Shown here: piece after piece, positions 21,881-33,106 of the stretch
Position numbering within the stretch: the first letter of the stretch is position 1
Layout of the letters: every line of letters starts with the position of its first letter
DNA from: Diphasiastrum complanatum
Lineage: Eukaryota; Streptophyta; Lycopodiopsida; Lycopodiales; Lycopodiaceae
Length of the DNA stretch: 64,000 nt
NCBI GenBank assembly: GCA_029204225.1
Contig: CM055095.1
Span: 63,146,523 to 63,210,522 of the forward strand
Direction of reading: 5' to 3'
The notes under the pieces: model-generated
Database searches by the model: none
The model's input: only the letters and a program-made list of their open reading frames with translations
What the model was told of the DNA's origin: nothing
Made by a program: the position numbers and the translations under genes

Positions 21881-22225
21881 TTGAAGTGCTTTGTAAATAA
21901 AGAGATTTGCATTCATCATTGCAAATTTTCTTTAGATGCTGCGACAATAATAATGGCAATTAAAGCGTTATCCTATTTGTTGAATGGGCATAAATACCCT
22001 CCGAATACATATAAAGTTATTTTTGTGAAGAGAGACATTGCCATAAAAGTATTTGGCTATGTAGTTGAGGAAGTTCCGAAAAGGTCTTCCTCCTTGGCTG
22101 TTTTCTTTGGATACATTGACCTGAGCAAAAGAAGATCGATTGTTTTTCTAGATCCATATGGTAGAAAAAAATTTCTTTATGACCACACAACAAAGTTGAT
22201 CATTAAAGACAAAGAGAAACAATGA
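21881..22225 (+). CDS. Unrecognised ORF of ~114 codons
   Basis: An open frame without stops from about 21881; the first in-frame ATG is near residue 25. The product is basic and mixed alpha/beta-like, with YKVIFVKRDIAIKVFGYVVE and a C-terminal lysine-rich tail (IIKDKEKQ). It sits 28 bp after the presumed stop of the divergent gene, on the same strand, so it may be a further exon or a second gene of the same transcription unit. No domain recognised; codon pattern and length suggest real coding origin. Confidence 0.45.
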   Translation: MKCFVNKEICIHHCKFSLDAATIIMAIKALSYLLNGHKYPPNTYKVIFVKRDIAIKVFGYVVEEVPKRSSSLAVFFGYIDLSKRRSIVFLDPYGRKKFLYDHTTKLIIKDKEKQ

Positions 22226-22333
22226 TTTTCCCTTGCATTGTACTAAAAATGATGCGATATAATACATAAACTTTTTTCGTCTGATATCATGAAAATTACT
22301 ATGGGTTGAGTCTTGCATCAGTATTATTTTCGT

Positions 22334-24489
22334 CTATAAATTTGCACGCCTTTCTGAATTTTTGATAATTTGTTGATCGGATTTGAATACACGTGTAGAA
22401 CCATTGAATAACTGGATGATGTAACTATTTTTTTGAGATGTTCCATTGTGTTGTGTATTTCGATGAAATGCTGCTCTGGCTTGCCAATGCAATTTCTCCA
22501 TTCCTTGTGATGACCAAATACTTAGACTGTCGTAAGCTTTTGCAAAAAATGATGCATGACGTCGTAAAATGTGCTGCAATATCAGAGATACAAATATTGT
22601 CATATTAATCATTTTAAATTCAGCATATGTGCAATGAGATTATAAATCAAAGAGTTAGTTACATTGAAAAGAGATTTACCATATAATGCATAATATGATC
22701 TTCACCCCAGGCGTCTTTAACTGCATCCACAAACTCAATTGTTGATTTCTCAATTAGTAGGACATCAGTATCAGATAGTTTATCTTTTCTGAGCAATTTG
22801 ACCATGTTGTCAAGCTTTGCCCAGACTTCAACTTTTTTAGTCCTCGTTGTTTCTTTTTCTTCAAAATCCTTTGTGGCATTGAGTACATCTATCCAAATTG
22901 AGTACTGGATTTTAGTTGGTTTTTCCGAATGATTTGATAAGAAACGACGAGCTTTGGATCCTCCTATACTTGGTTTGCATGGGATGTTTCTCGTTTTCCC
23001 TAAAAGCTTCTCGTCCTTTTGTATTTTAACATGTCCTTTATGAAGTCCCGCTTTTGATAAAACTTCTTCCAATCGAGCTATTACCTTTTTGGCTAATGAC
23101 TCTGGCTTAGTATTCCAAGCAAACCAAATATGAAGGTATATCAATTTTTTGATAATTCTAACCTCTCCATGTAGTGTACAAATGTGAACATTTTTAAGAG
23201 GAATCGGTAATACTGGTTTCCAAGTCGGATCTTCTATATCCCTTGAAACTCTCGTGCTCTTCGACATGTCATGTATAGTTTTCATGCAATAGAGGCATGG
23301 ATGTTTTGAATTTGCTCCATGTGACATGTTGAACATGCACTTCAACGACTTCAAGTCTCCAGCCAAATGCCATTCCACCTTGAATTTGCTCCATGTGAGA
23401 CGTTGAACATGCACTTCAATGACTTCAGGTCTCCAACCAAATGCCATTCCACCTTAAAATCACCTATTCCAGGACCATTGAGTGGTGTGTCGCTCATATG
23501 ATTCTTAATTATCTTTGGATATTCTGTTTTACTAAAAATCCAAAATAGAATTTCATGATCTTCTTTTAAAACCTGTTTGAAACACAAAATCATGAACTAT
23601 TTTAGGAGAATTGAACTCAGACCTATAATAACAAAACAATATTAGCTTAAAACACAAAACCATTAATTCTCGAAATCAACTAGTTGCTAGTACTCAATAG
23701 AATAGATTTAAACCTGGAAAGTTGCCAACCACCAAATATTATTTTCGGACTGCACACTGAAATCAAGACTCTCCGAGTTTATCGTATTGCTTAATGCTCC
23801 ATTCATAATTGTAACACTAACCCTTTCCAGCTTTTGTCCAAAACAAAACACATGAATAGTTTAAAACATAATCTTACTTGAAAGCATATATTCTTTTTTT
23901 TTCGTTGACCCCCACTTGTTGAAAGCTCGTCAATACTTTTTAAAATAATTCTTTTTCATTTATTGTTCAGTATTTTCTTCCGTAACGTGTTTACTTCTAC
24001 ATTTATTTGACAATATGAGGTATGCAATGTTTGTACAATTAATTTTATATTGTTGGTTTTTTGGTTAAGGTTTAATATAATATCTTGCAAATGAGAATCA
24101 TCTATCTTCAAGATTTCATTCTCTTCTTTTGTTTGCAAAAAAATAGTTTCTTTTTCTCGGTAGTCAGTAAGCAAACCATTCACATATTTTCCAAACAATC
24201 GATTTTTTTTCATTGAATTACTAATGCCATAACTTTTCAATCTTTCACAATAACCCAATAGACCATTGTGTCCTTCACACAAAAACAGTATGAGTTGTGT
24301 GACCGATCTAAAATTTGGATGTTGCATTGATCTTGGATCGATTGGATACAAACTTCCATCAACCCATAGATCACAATGTTTCCTGTCTTCCGTCCTTTGA
24401 TGAGATGGTAAGGTGGATCCTTTCAGATTTTTTCTCGACAGTGGAGCATATTCTGTGGGAAGGTCAATAAGGAGATGATATTTAGACAT
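22334..24489 (-). pseudogene. DDE-transposase-like gene with zinc-binding Cys/His
   Basis: Minus-strand gene in at least four exons: 24489-23956, about 23840-23714, 23572-22680 and 22573-22334, with GT-AG borders (for example CAG|GTTTAAAT, ACAG|GTTTTAAA, ATG|GTAAAT, TTGCAG|CACATT). Exon 1 (177 codons) has a coiled-coil-like C-terminus. Later exons carry GDLKSLKCMF followed by HPCLYC, then across the last intron HYM + HILRRH, then QGMEKLH and RNTQHNG. An Asp about 20 residues before CxxC, a His pair and a late Glu is the layout of RAG1/Transib-like and similar DDE enzymes. A 74-bp tandem duplication (23306-23453) shifts the frame. It is convergent with the ORF at 21881. Confidence 0.55.
23306..23453. 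repeat. 74-bp tandem duplication in the transposase-like exon
   Basis: Two copies beginning TTGAATTTGCTCCATGTGA at 23306 and 23380. The unit is not a multiple of three, so the GDLK-containing motif is repeated in shifted frames. Confidence 0.9.
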
Positions 24490-25244
24490 TTTAATAATCG
24501 ATAGATTAATCTAGTAGAAAACCAACTTGTTATATATCTTGTAAGCTATTAAAACTCATCTTATTAAAAAAAAAAATTGAAAAAGTTTGAAATGACCTTG
24601 GCGCTCTTTTTGATCCATCAAACTCCATGTTTCTTGCTTTATATGCAAAATCAAAGCTTTGCAGTTATGAGCAAAATAAGCAAAATATTTTTTCAATAGA
24701 TGTGTGTTGAAATTGCAAAAGTTTGAAATAACCTTGCCGCTCCATTTGATCCAACACACTCCGTATTTTCAGAATTGCAAAAAATATAGATTCACGTTGG
24801 CGCTCATTGTGATCCAAAATATTCAAAGTTTCTTGCCATGATTTTCAGATCGATAAGATTGTTTTCCATTGATGTGAACGCTTTGAGTAGATGGAAAGAA
24901 AACTTTGATGTGCAATACGATTTGCATTTACATGAGAAGTTATGTTAGTTAATGGTAGAAAATAGAATCTTGAAGTATGGACCCCACGCATTGCGGCTAC
25001 CCAACTTCCAGTTAACTACATACATTACTAGTGAGGTCAAGTCATCGGAGTTGTGCGGGCAGACCAAAAACTCGGTCGGAGTTTTAAAATCCGACGATTT
25101 TCTCACTCTTATGTGGCATTTCTTAGACAGCCCTTTTGGGCCTTGGAACTCCTCTAATGTTTGAGCAAGAGTTCCTTCATCAAGCATAGAGCCAATCTTG
25201 GAGTAATACCAAGATCCATGTTCAAGTCAACATAGATTGTTTTT
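24490..25244. other. Spacer between transposase-like gene and copia LTR
   Basis: Contains short repeats around AAGTTTGAAATNACCTTGNCGCTC (24585 and 24720) and a minus-strand frame of 80 codons (24945-25187) without recognisable motif. Part of it may be the 3' end of the copia element whose polypurine tract is at 25245. Nothing firm can be assigned. Confidence 0.4.
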
Positions 25245-25790
25245 AGGAGGAGTGTTGAAGTTGAAAAATAATCTATCTTGACTTTAGGCTTGCTACAAAC
25301 TGTGTACTACGCAAGTATGTTGTTTCATAAATGTAAATGCCAAATTTGGCCTAGATAGAACTCGAGCTATATGGATTTGTCATATCTAGTTTGTTGAATA
25401 CAACTTGCATATAGATTGTAGACTTAGAAATAACAATAATATGCTTGTAGAAACTCGTGGCATCTCACATGCATTTATTGTAAGTGATCCATAGTGACAT
25501 GCAAGGCATGCACAAAGTGAAATGGACACATGCATGATGATTTGTACAATTCTAGTTAAAAGTAGGACACTTGGTAAAAGTAGGTAGAGATATATGCATG
25601 AGATGTGACAAATGTCACTTAGACTCTAGTTTCCACTTTAGTGTGATTGAAAGGTGGATGGATGTGGTTCTACCTCGAGCTACCTCAAACTCCATAAATA
25701 TGTGTAGCTATTCTCATAATTTTTGATGAAGAACCAAAGCTTTGTAGCTATTCCATGCCATTTTGGATCTACACCATTTTTTGCTTGAAT
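25245..25790 (+). repeat. Polypurine tract and truncated copia-type LTR
   Basis: AGGAGGAG at 25245-25252 precedes TGTTGAAGTTGAAA at 25253. The following 540 bp matches the reverse complement of the solo LTR at 21119-21826. Similarity stops near 25790, where the second gag-only element begins, so the LTR is truncated there. Confidence 0.7.
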
Positions 25791-27319
25791 ATTTCTACCT
25801 TCTGTAAGGCAGCCGCTATTGCAGAAGCACGGATCTTGCACACACCATCACAGTCCATATCCAACATTCAAACAATCAGGGATGATAGAGCATCTAATCC
25901 ACAAGATGCCATAGACAACGCTAGCCAAAGTACTAGCAGTACAGACGATCAGATGCAAGTTGTCAATGACATAGATGAGATGTGCAGTCAATCTGATTAC
26001 CTCCCAGAACCACGAAATGCCAATCGGAAGATCCGACCATTGGACCAATGCCATTATTGTTTTGGAAAACATCCAACACCTCAATGTCTAGTTTGGAATC
26101 CGAGATTACGAAATCAAGCCAATAAGAGAATTCTGGAGATTGGAAACAATCAACAAAATCCTCACCTATTCCATCCAGCTTGCCATCAGATTGCTCCTTC
26201 AAAGAAAGTGGATCGCCTGGCTCACCACTATATTCCATGGAAGGAATTAATGGAGACCTGATACCGGTGTACTCGCATCAATTGAGAGGTGACGGAATCT
26301 TACACGCTGTACGATATGAAGTAAACATTGTAGACCAGAATGTCCACACCGAAATGACATGTCCTCCTTTTATCCTTGGTGTGAACAATGCGAAATCAAT
26401 CATCCATGTCTAAGAGATCCAAGAAAAGCCATTATGACTCCTACCTGCTTGAATCGGCAACCTACATATGACCATGCAAATCCACCCACCGAGAAGCTGC
26501 ACTACAAACACAAACTTCTAGTGCCACCTGGTTACGAAGCAGATGCGGATGGAAGAAATGAGAGAAAGATCCTAAGACAAGTTGACACGGCCACACGTGA
26601 ATCACCAACACCACAAAAGACAGAGTGGGTAAAATCTATCCGACCAGGGATAGCGGAAGAAGTCAAGAAATTGGCTCATTTTACCAAGCCTCATTAAACA
26701 AATGTTGCAACAACTTCTGGTGGATGAATTACAAAGGGGTTTCATGTCAACCACACAACTTGAAGGCAAACTGACTACCAGTCAACACAACGATCCATCT
26801 GTACTACCTTCAAGAGAGCAGTCCATTGAGAAAGGAAAGACTAAGGTGGGAGATTGTCCTCTGATTTCAAAGCCAATCATAAGCAAGATCCAACCAAAGT
26901 CGGAATGTTCCACTCAACATCTGGCCACCACAAAGCTACATCAGGACATCACATTGCTTAGACGGCCAAATCCAAAGAATCCAAGCCCAAAACGGCCAAT
27001 TGTACAGCAAGAACCAGCAATTGTACAACAAGAATCAGCACCTACAATGACAAAGCATTGTCCTAAATCTTTGATATTGACTGTTGAGAAAAGTCGTCAG
27101 GTTATGGCATACTTTGAATACCTGGACAGACAAGAGCATCAAGCAAGCATGTCATATCCACATTATGATTTGGGAGATTCTATGAAATTGGGACCAGTTG
27201 CGCCAATCTATGAGGATCCAGTTTTATCTTGGAATACTCTGATGGAATGCCTTGACTACCCAATTGTCAATGAACAAGGTTACCCAGAATGGCCACCAGA
27301 CCCTTATGAGTATTATTGA
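25791..27319 (+). pseudogene. Gag-like protein with variant zinc knuckles (copy 2)
   Basis: Pieces 25755-26261, 26180-26413, 26359-26697 and 26702-27319 make one product broken by frameshifts and a TAA near 26696. This copy shows a further N-terminal cluster, CHYCFGKHPTPQC, with the same CX2CX3HX4C spacing, preceded by a Gln/Ser/Asp-rich segment (about residues 20-75 of the first frame). CEQCEINHPC corresponds to the second cluster of copy 1. The C-terminal frame (205 codons) is intact and contains SYPHYDLGDSM and PIYEDPVLSW. It gives the better view of the C-terminal half, copy 1 of the knuckles. Confidence 0.6.
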
Positions 27320-27830
27320 AAATATGGCAAGTCCAAGTTCTTGCTGATGACCATGATCCAATAAAGCCTCAGGTTTTACGTAAGCGAATTCTACCCACGT
27401 TTTTTCTGAAGCACCATGTCCCAACAATAAAAGAACCAACAACAGTGCCCCTTCACGATAGTTGCAGCCTAGTGCCGAGGGACCGACACTACTTTGGGCC
27501 GTGGACCCTGTTGTGGGTATTTCCTGCACAATAATGAACAAGTGGGTTCCACCACTTGAAATACTGTTGGTCAAGCCTTACCTATTGGGCCCCGCCATAG
27601 TACATTATTGTATAGTTAGAATAATAAGTGCAAGGGCATCGGCTTCTTGCATGTATAAGACCGACCCAGTGACCACGCAAATCGGATAATTAGAACTTGA
27701 ATAAAAGGACTTTGGGCCTTAGTAGAATAAATTAATTAAAAGGCCCAAAGTCAAGTTCATAAGGTTCTAAGTTAAAAGGGAATCTCTCAAACTCACATGA
27801 ATAATGTGATTTTGGCCCTTGCACTAAGTT
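25791..27830 (+). mobile_element. Gag-only element, copy 2 (5' truncated)
   Basis: Covers the gag-like coding region and the beginning of the 3' LTR. It has the same product order and the same non-coding tail as copy 1 (GTTGTGGGTATTTCC... near 27512). The 5' LTR, primer site and repeat leader are missing, cut off by the copia LTR at 25790. No pol domain follows. Confidence 0.7.
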
Positions 27831-28187
27831 ACTGTCACACAGACAGTTTGTTGGCCGACATTCTACTCTAGTAGAATTGTTAAATCTCAACTTGAGTCCA
27901 GATTCATAGCAGTAAGCTTAAGGGGGAGTGTTGGAGTTCTAATCTTCTCCTACTCATCCCTTTGCCCTCCTTCTACTCTCAATAATTTTCTCTCTCTGAA
28001 TCGGTATACAAAAATACATGCAAAGTCGAATTAGGCAGAACGGTAAAACCATCGCCAAATTACAGTCTGACCGAAGAGCACCATCAAAATGACGTTAACG
28101 GAGAAACACGACTTCAACTTGTGAAGGCAACGAATCGCAAACCGTAGGGAGTCGTTAAAACCCGTAGGTTACTATCTATGAGCACTT
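27831..28187 (+). repeat. Polypurine tract and start of another LTR
   Basis: TAAGGGGGAG at 27919-27928 is followed by TGTTGGAGTTCTAATC at 27929, the usual look of a copia 3' LTR start. The far end of the LTR could not be located. No matching copy was found in the window. Confidence 0.5.
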
Positions 28188-29080
28188 GTGAAATCTTCAA
28201 TAACAACGGAGCTTAAAATCCCATCGACCACCATAAGTGACCTTCTTATGATCTCCTACAACGGAAAGAGTCGTGATCAAAGTCATCAAAAAATATCTCT
28301 GATGAAGTCTGTGAACTCACATCAAACATCGTATGTAACTTACTTACGGCTATCAACGAAGTTTGTGAACGAACTCAACTCTACTCAACCGTCTAAAAAT
28401 GTAAACAACCTACTTATGGTTATTAACGAAATTGGCCAGTGACAACGGTTTGCTAGTTCCTACAAAGTCAAGTAACAAATGTTGACCCATCTCATCATTT
28501 AGCTCCATAAGTTATCACTTACGGTTATCAACAAAGGAAGCAAACGATCACTTACATAGCAAACGATCAATAGCTAAACGAATGACCATCAGTTGTTCAA
28601 ATAATTGTGGACAGACTACGGCCATCATGGCGTACATCCTTCCACTACGATGCATACGGAGGATACGTTACTCTGCACTTCTCCTCCTCCACGACATTGC
28701 AATAATGGATCTACGGATCTTATTTAAACGACTATTAATCATCTTGTAAACTGTAGTTACAATATATCAAAAGACTCTGACAACTTTATATGTGTATCTG
28801 AGCAAAAAGAAGGGGAGAGATAGAGCTGATAATGTGCTGCAAAGATCTACCCACAATATTCACCATTGTGGAAGAACAATAGCTTCAAATAGGCTTGCAA
28901 AAAATTTGTGTATAGACTCTTTTATTCAATAAATGAAAGCCCAAGTTGGGCATCAGTACATGTATTTTGTGCTCCCAAATTCATAAAATGGAGCAACATT
29001 TGATATATCAATGTATATTTCTCTATGAATTCTATACATGTGCAATCTATTTTTGTTCTATGCTATCTGTATTGTTCTAA
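28188..29080. other. Region without recognisable gene
   Basis: One 84-codon frame (28188-28442) has no recognisable motif. Inverted-looking short words (CAACGAA, TTACGG) recur between 28200 and 28600, which may be part of the LTR starting at 27929. Nothing else seen. Confidence 0.4.
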
Positions 29081-29084
29081 TCTT

Positions 29085-30600
29085 TATTTAGTATAATTAC
29101 ATCATCCTTTGCACCATCATCAACAACGGGAGGCTGAAGCCTTGCCCTAGTCAATATGCTTAGGATAATTTCTTGTCTAAATCTGTACACCTGGCTTGAT
29201 GTGTAATCAGAAAGTGTAAACTGCAAGATAGAACATTCATGTATTAGTAATGGCTAAAAACATCATCAAAATAGAAAACTAATCACAATTTCAAAAATAA
29301 GAATAAACAAAATTAATTACCTTAGAAATATCAACATCTTCCTGAAGGTTGAACCACTCAAAAAATAACTTTGCATTATATAATGTGTACCACCCACAGC
29401 TGAATGAATCATTTTGCTGAGGTGACTGCAAAAAAATTATGGCACACAAGAAATCAATTAAGAAACAAAATGAATTAGAATGAAACAAATACATTAGAAT
29501 ACTGATTTCAAAATGTTGTTAAGACAGAATTTACCTCGAAACGACGATCTGCCAGTCAATTGAATGGGGAACATCTATTGGAAGATATTTACTTAAATAT
29601 GGCAAGTACATATCTACATCCTTATGTCTATTGCTAGGCAAGTTCATCTTGACACAAAATCCTTTAATAGTATTATCTACAGATCTCATAATAGAGACCA
29701 GGTTTAAACTCCAGTGCTCACTGCAAAATAAGGTAGAAATTATTCTATTAGCTGCAATTCTGAGAACTATTTCCATTGATAATGCCAATGAGAAGCATTT
29801 AACATATCTTACTTGGTATGATAAGGCACAAGGAGGTATTTTGTTGTTGGTGTGAATCCACTAGTCAAACACTGTGACAAAGTGTCATTATTCTCCTTGA
29901 AGGCCTAAAGCAAAAAGTTACTGAGCACCAGCAATTCATTGGATGAATCTCTTGCAATGTCATATTGCAAGAGTGTAATCCCAGACTCTATCACAGGATC
30001 ACTGATAGAAGCCCATCTATTTTTGAGATCGAAACAATTAACAAGTCTATAATTTATACTAAAGTCAAGTTCCTCTATTCTGAAACAAAATGGAATACCA
30101 ATTCTATCTACAACATCGGCTATGTCCTTCTCAAATTTAAGATAATCACTGAAATTTATATATGTATAAAGATTTGAACGAGGAGGAGGAGGTGGATGAG
30201 CAGTATCTACAGGAATTACAGGAGTATCCAAAATCGATGTAGCTATATTTACAACCTTATCTAGGGCAGTATTATCTACATTACCATCGGGGTTAGGCTA
30301 TGCAGAATCAGTGGTATTTGCCCTCCTTACTTTCTTCGGGGCTCTCTTGGGAGCTGCCTGCTTCCTAGGGCGCTTGGTAGGAAGGTCAGTCCTATCTAGA
30401 GGAACAGGTCTGGGAGCAGCAGGCTGAGACATGTGTAACTTGCAAAATCTCTCCCTCATCCTCATCAGTAACTAAAAATCCTTAGGCATAATGGTGACTA
30501 CGAATATCAGAGAGCCACCTGCTGCGATTGCACCTTCTAGATCTAGCCGAAGGTGTAATGGCAACCGAAGGGGCTGAGGATGAGCCAGCAGAGAATGCTA
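29085..30600 (-). pseudogene. Histone H3 tail fused to C48 protease, copy II
   Basis: Minus strand. The N-terminal tail and alpha-N (RSRRCNRSRWLSDIR) jump directly to VVTIMPKDF: the histone core between them is deleted. The frame then runs through one TAG into the linker (PVPLDRTDLP, KRPRKQAAPKRAPKK). Next is the protease N-lobe (30231-29905), then exon 29720-29535 (EHWSLNLVSI), exon 29425-29321 (SPQQNDSFSCGWYTLYNAK) and last exon 29220-29085. All exons have good GT-AG borders at the positions seen in copy I. His, Gln and Cys of the C48 triad are kept; the Asp position is Asn. This is the best-preserved protease half, but the histone half is broken. Confidence 0.75.
29321..29425 (-). other. 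C48 active-site exon with intact cysteine
   Basis: Encodes SPQQNDSFSCGWYTLYNAK, the oxyanion-hole Gln and nucleophile Cys block of Ulp1-type proteases. It is bordered by TTTTTTTGCAG and GTAATT. The equivalent exon of copy I has Tyr for Cys through one base change; copy III lacks it. Confidence 0.75.
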
Positions 30601-30606
30601 GGAAAG

Positions 30607-31310
30607 TCACCCAAGTAATGTTTGCTTACAAGCATATGCAGGAGATATCCACACTTTGTGAGAGATTTTCTTGCTTTGAGCGCTGCACATAATTTGATAC
30701 TTATCTTTTCTGCCCATGAAGTGGTGTGTAATAGGTTCCTCCAAGCAAAATGATAGGGCAAATAAAGTGTTGTTCGGAATCCTGTCAAATCTTGACAATT
30801 GTACCTCAGTGAGTAATGCAAGTAGGTCCGCCAATGCCCCTAAGTCCTGGATCCGAAATGAGTTTGACAACTAACCGTCATTGTTGTATATGGAGGTGTC
30901 ACCGTCTTCCGTACAGAGATGCGTCAAGTAATTCCTATCAAAAGATTGCCCTCTACCGTGCATAGGCTCTCCTTCATTCGGGAACCCCAAGTGGTTTAGG
31001 ATATGTGGTGATATAGAAATTGGATCTTCGTCGTTGCATCTAGGGATCCTGAATGTGTGGAGCTCATCATCAAATGTAGAATAAACTGCATGCACCAGAC
31101 ATTCATGTTGCACACCTAAGAAAAGTTATGTGTCAAAGTTTAATCACTCCAAGAAAGGATGAGCCGCTGCGAGCTTCTTGAAAAAATATGTAAAGGAGAT
31201 CAAGTGAATTTCTATAGTGCACCTGCTAGGTTTTATGTCTGACAAAACACTTGGCTTAGTTCTGGCACTCCACGTTGGATAGAATGTTGCCTAGTAGCTT
31301 GTGTGAGTGG
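30607..31310 (-). pseudogene. Plant transposon ORF (uncharacterised mobile-element domain)
   Basis: Two overlapping frames (31113-30871, 30870-30607) with upstream continuation to about 31310 encode FDDELHTFRIPRCNDEDP, ISPHILNHLGFPNEG and LTEVQLSRFDRIPNN. These resemble the ORF often annotated as 'putative plant transposon protein' next to gypsy or Ulp1-carrying elements. It abuts the histone tail of copy II at 30600 with no clear intron, so whether it belongs to the same gene is unclear. At least one frameshift and a stop (near 30869) are present. Confidence 0.4.
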
Positions 31311-31673
31311 CCATTTTTTTTTTTTTGAAGAGTGATTAATTCCTTGCAATCAATTGCAAGAATAAGTGATGCTAGCTTCAAACCGTAAGATAATTATTGT
31401 TTTGGGACATGATTATCACTATTCATGCACGCTCTTACCTGGAACATATACAATAGTAATAGAAGTGAGGTAGATTTGTGAGAATTTAGACCTAAACTGT
31501 TCTAAGAAGTATTCATTGTTAAACATGCAGGCAATTCAATGGAAAATGGTGTAAAAAAAGAATTAAAAAAAATGAAAATTATCACAAAACAACAGAAATT
31601 ATAGACATGCATGCACACACACATAACACACAATCAATCAGTACATGTCTAAGGAATAGCAGGGCTCATGATA
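31311..31673. other. AT-rich spacer
   Basis: T run at 31315-31326 and A-rich stretches near 31545-31575; no gene or element end recognised. Confidence 0.5.
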
Positions 31674-33060
31674 TCACCTTAATCTACTCCCATTCACTAC
31701 CGTGTCTAGAGGGATGCCTTCGAGGGTTTTGAGTTTAGCGTAGCCCAAGGAGATTTGATCAATGATATAGGGACCTTGGCCAGTAAACTTATGTTTGCCC
31801 TTATGTACTTTCATTTGATAGAGAAGGACTCTATCTCCTTCCTTAAATTCCTTTAGCTTCATATGGCGGTCATGCCAATCTTGTTGACATCACTTGTTGT
31901 GCGTGCACACTAATGACTCTTGTTTTGCAAAGCTTATGGAGGTGGAATAGCCTATGGGCAAGGATCTAACTTTCTTCCAGTTTCAAATCATAGGCTACCC
32001 ATAAAAATGGGACGTAGAATTCTATAAGCATCGTGGCCTCTTGTCCATACATGAGTTGGAATGGTGTCGTGCAAGTGGCCTTTTTGGATGTTGTCCGATA
32101 CACCCATAGAGCGGCATGTAATTTGAACTCCCAATCCGACCGACTGGCTTCCACCGTCTTCGAGAGAATTTCACATAGAACCTTATTCGTGGACTTAGCC
32201 TGCCCGTTACGTCTAGGGTAATATGGGGCACTTTTGCGGTGAACAACTAGGAAGGTCGATAGCAAATGTTCAATTATTGCATTCAAAAAGTGCGTACCCT
32301 TGTTGTTGACAATTTCGAGTGGGCAACCAAATCGTACAATGATCTTCTCATAAAGAGAACGAGCAGTGGTTTTGGCATCGACGTTCTTTACTGCCCGAGC
32401 CTCTGCTCACTTTGTGCAATAATCTGTCGCCATGATAATATATCTTGCCTGTGTGAATCGCGCACGAGACTGATTGGTCCTACATAGTCAATACCCCATT
32501 TGAAAAATGCTTGTTTAAATAAGATGGGGGTTAAAGGCATATAATTAGAAAATTGTGGCTTTTGGATCTTTGGCACACATCACAAGCCTTTACAAAGTTA
32601 TGACTATCCTTGAATAACGAAGGCCACCAATACCCAGCCAGTAATATCTTCCTAGTTGTGTTTTCTAAGGCAAAATGTCCACCACCAACTCCTTCGTGTA
32701 GCAAGGATATGATGGGAATAATGTCACCCTCAGTTAAACATCATCTAATCACACCATCTGCACCCTTTCTATAAAGTTGCCCCGCTATAAGCGTATAGGG
32801 TGCCACCTTGTAGATAAGTGCATGTTGGGCAGGTTTCGACAGCGTCGGATCTAGACCCCCGTCATTAAAAACTCTATGATGTCTTTGGCCCACATGGGCG
32901 TACAATCAACTTGGAAGAGTATTGCATCGGGTAGGTCACCATTGATGGCCTCCGTTGGTTTTGGCATCACTCGGTATTTTGGATAGATAATCAGTGACAA
33001 AATGCTGCGATCCCTTGCACACAACAATACGAAATTCGAATTTCGTGTCGTGTGTCATGA
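31674..33060 (-). pseudogene. Ty3/gypsy RNase H end and integrase (decayed)
   Basis: Read on the minus strand: FEFRIVVCKGSQHFVTDYLS (33060-32950) is the RNase H C-terminus. A zinc-binding segment ending KACDVCQRSK follows near 32590, then KWGIDYVGPI with the first catalytic Asp (32576-32388), then APYYPRRNGQAKSTNKVL (32286-31966; the Glu position is Lys) and the post-integrase segment FKEGDRVLLYQMKVHKGKHK (31862-31674). Several stops and frameshifts interrupt it. Gag, protease and RT are missing: at 33060-33107 the sequence passes directly into copia gag, so this is a truncated fragment. Confidence 0.8.
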
Positions 33061-33106
33061 AATTGTTTGCGAACAATTTTGTTTCTTGTGTCTTTTTTTG
33101 TCAAAA

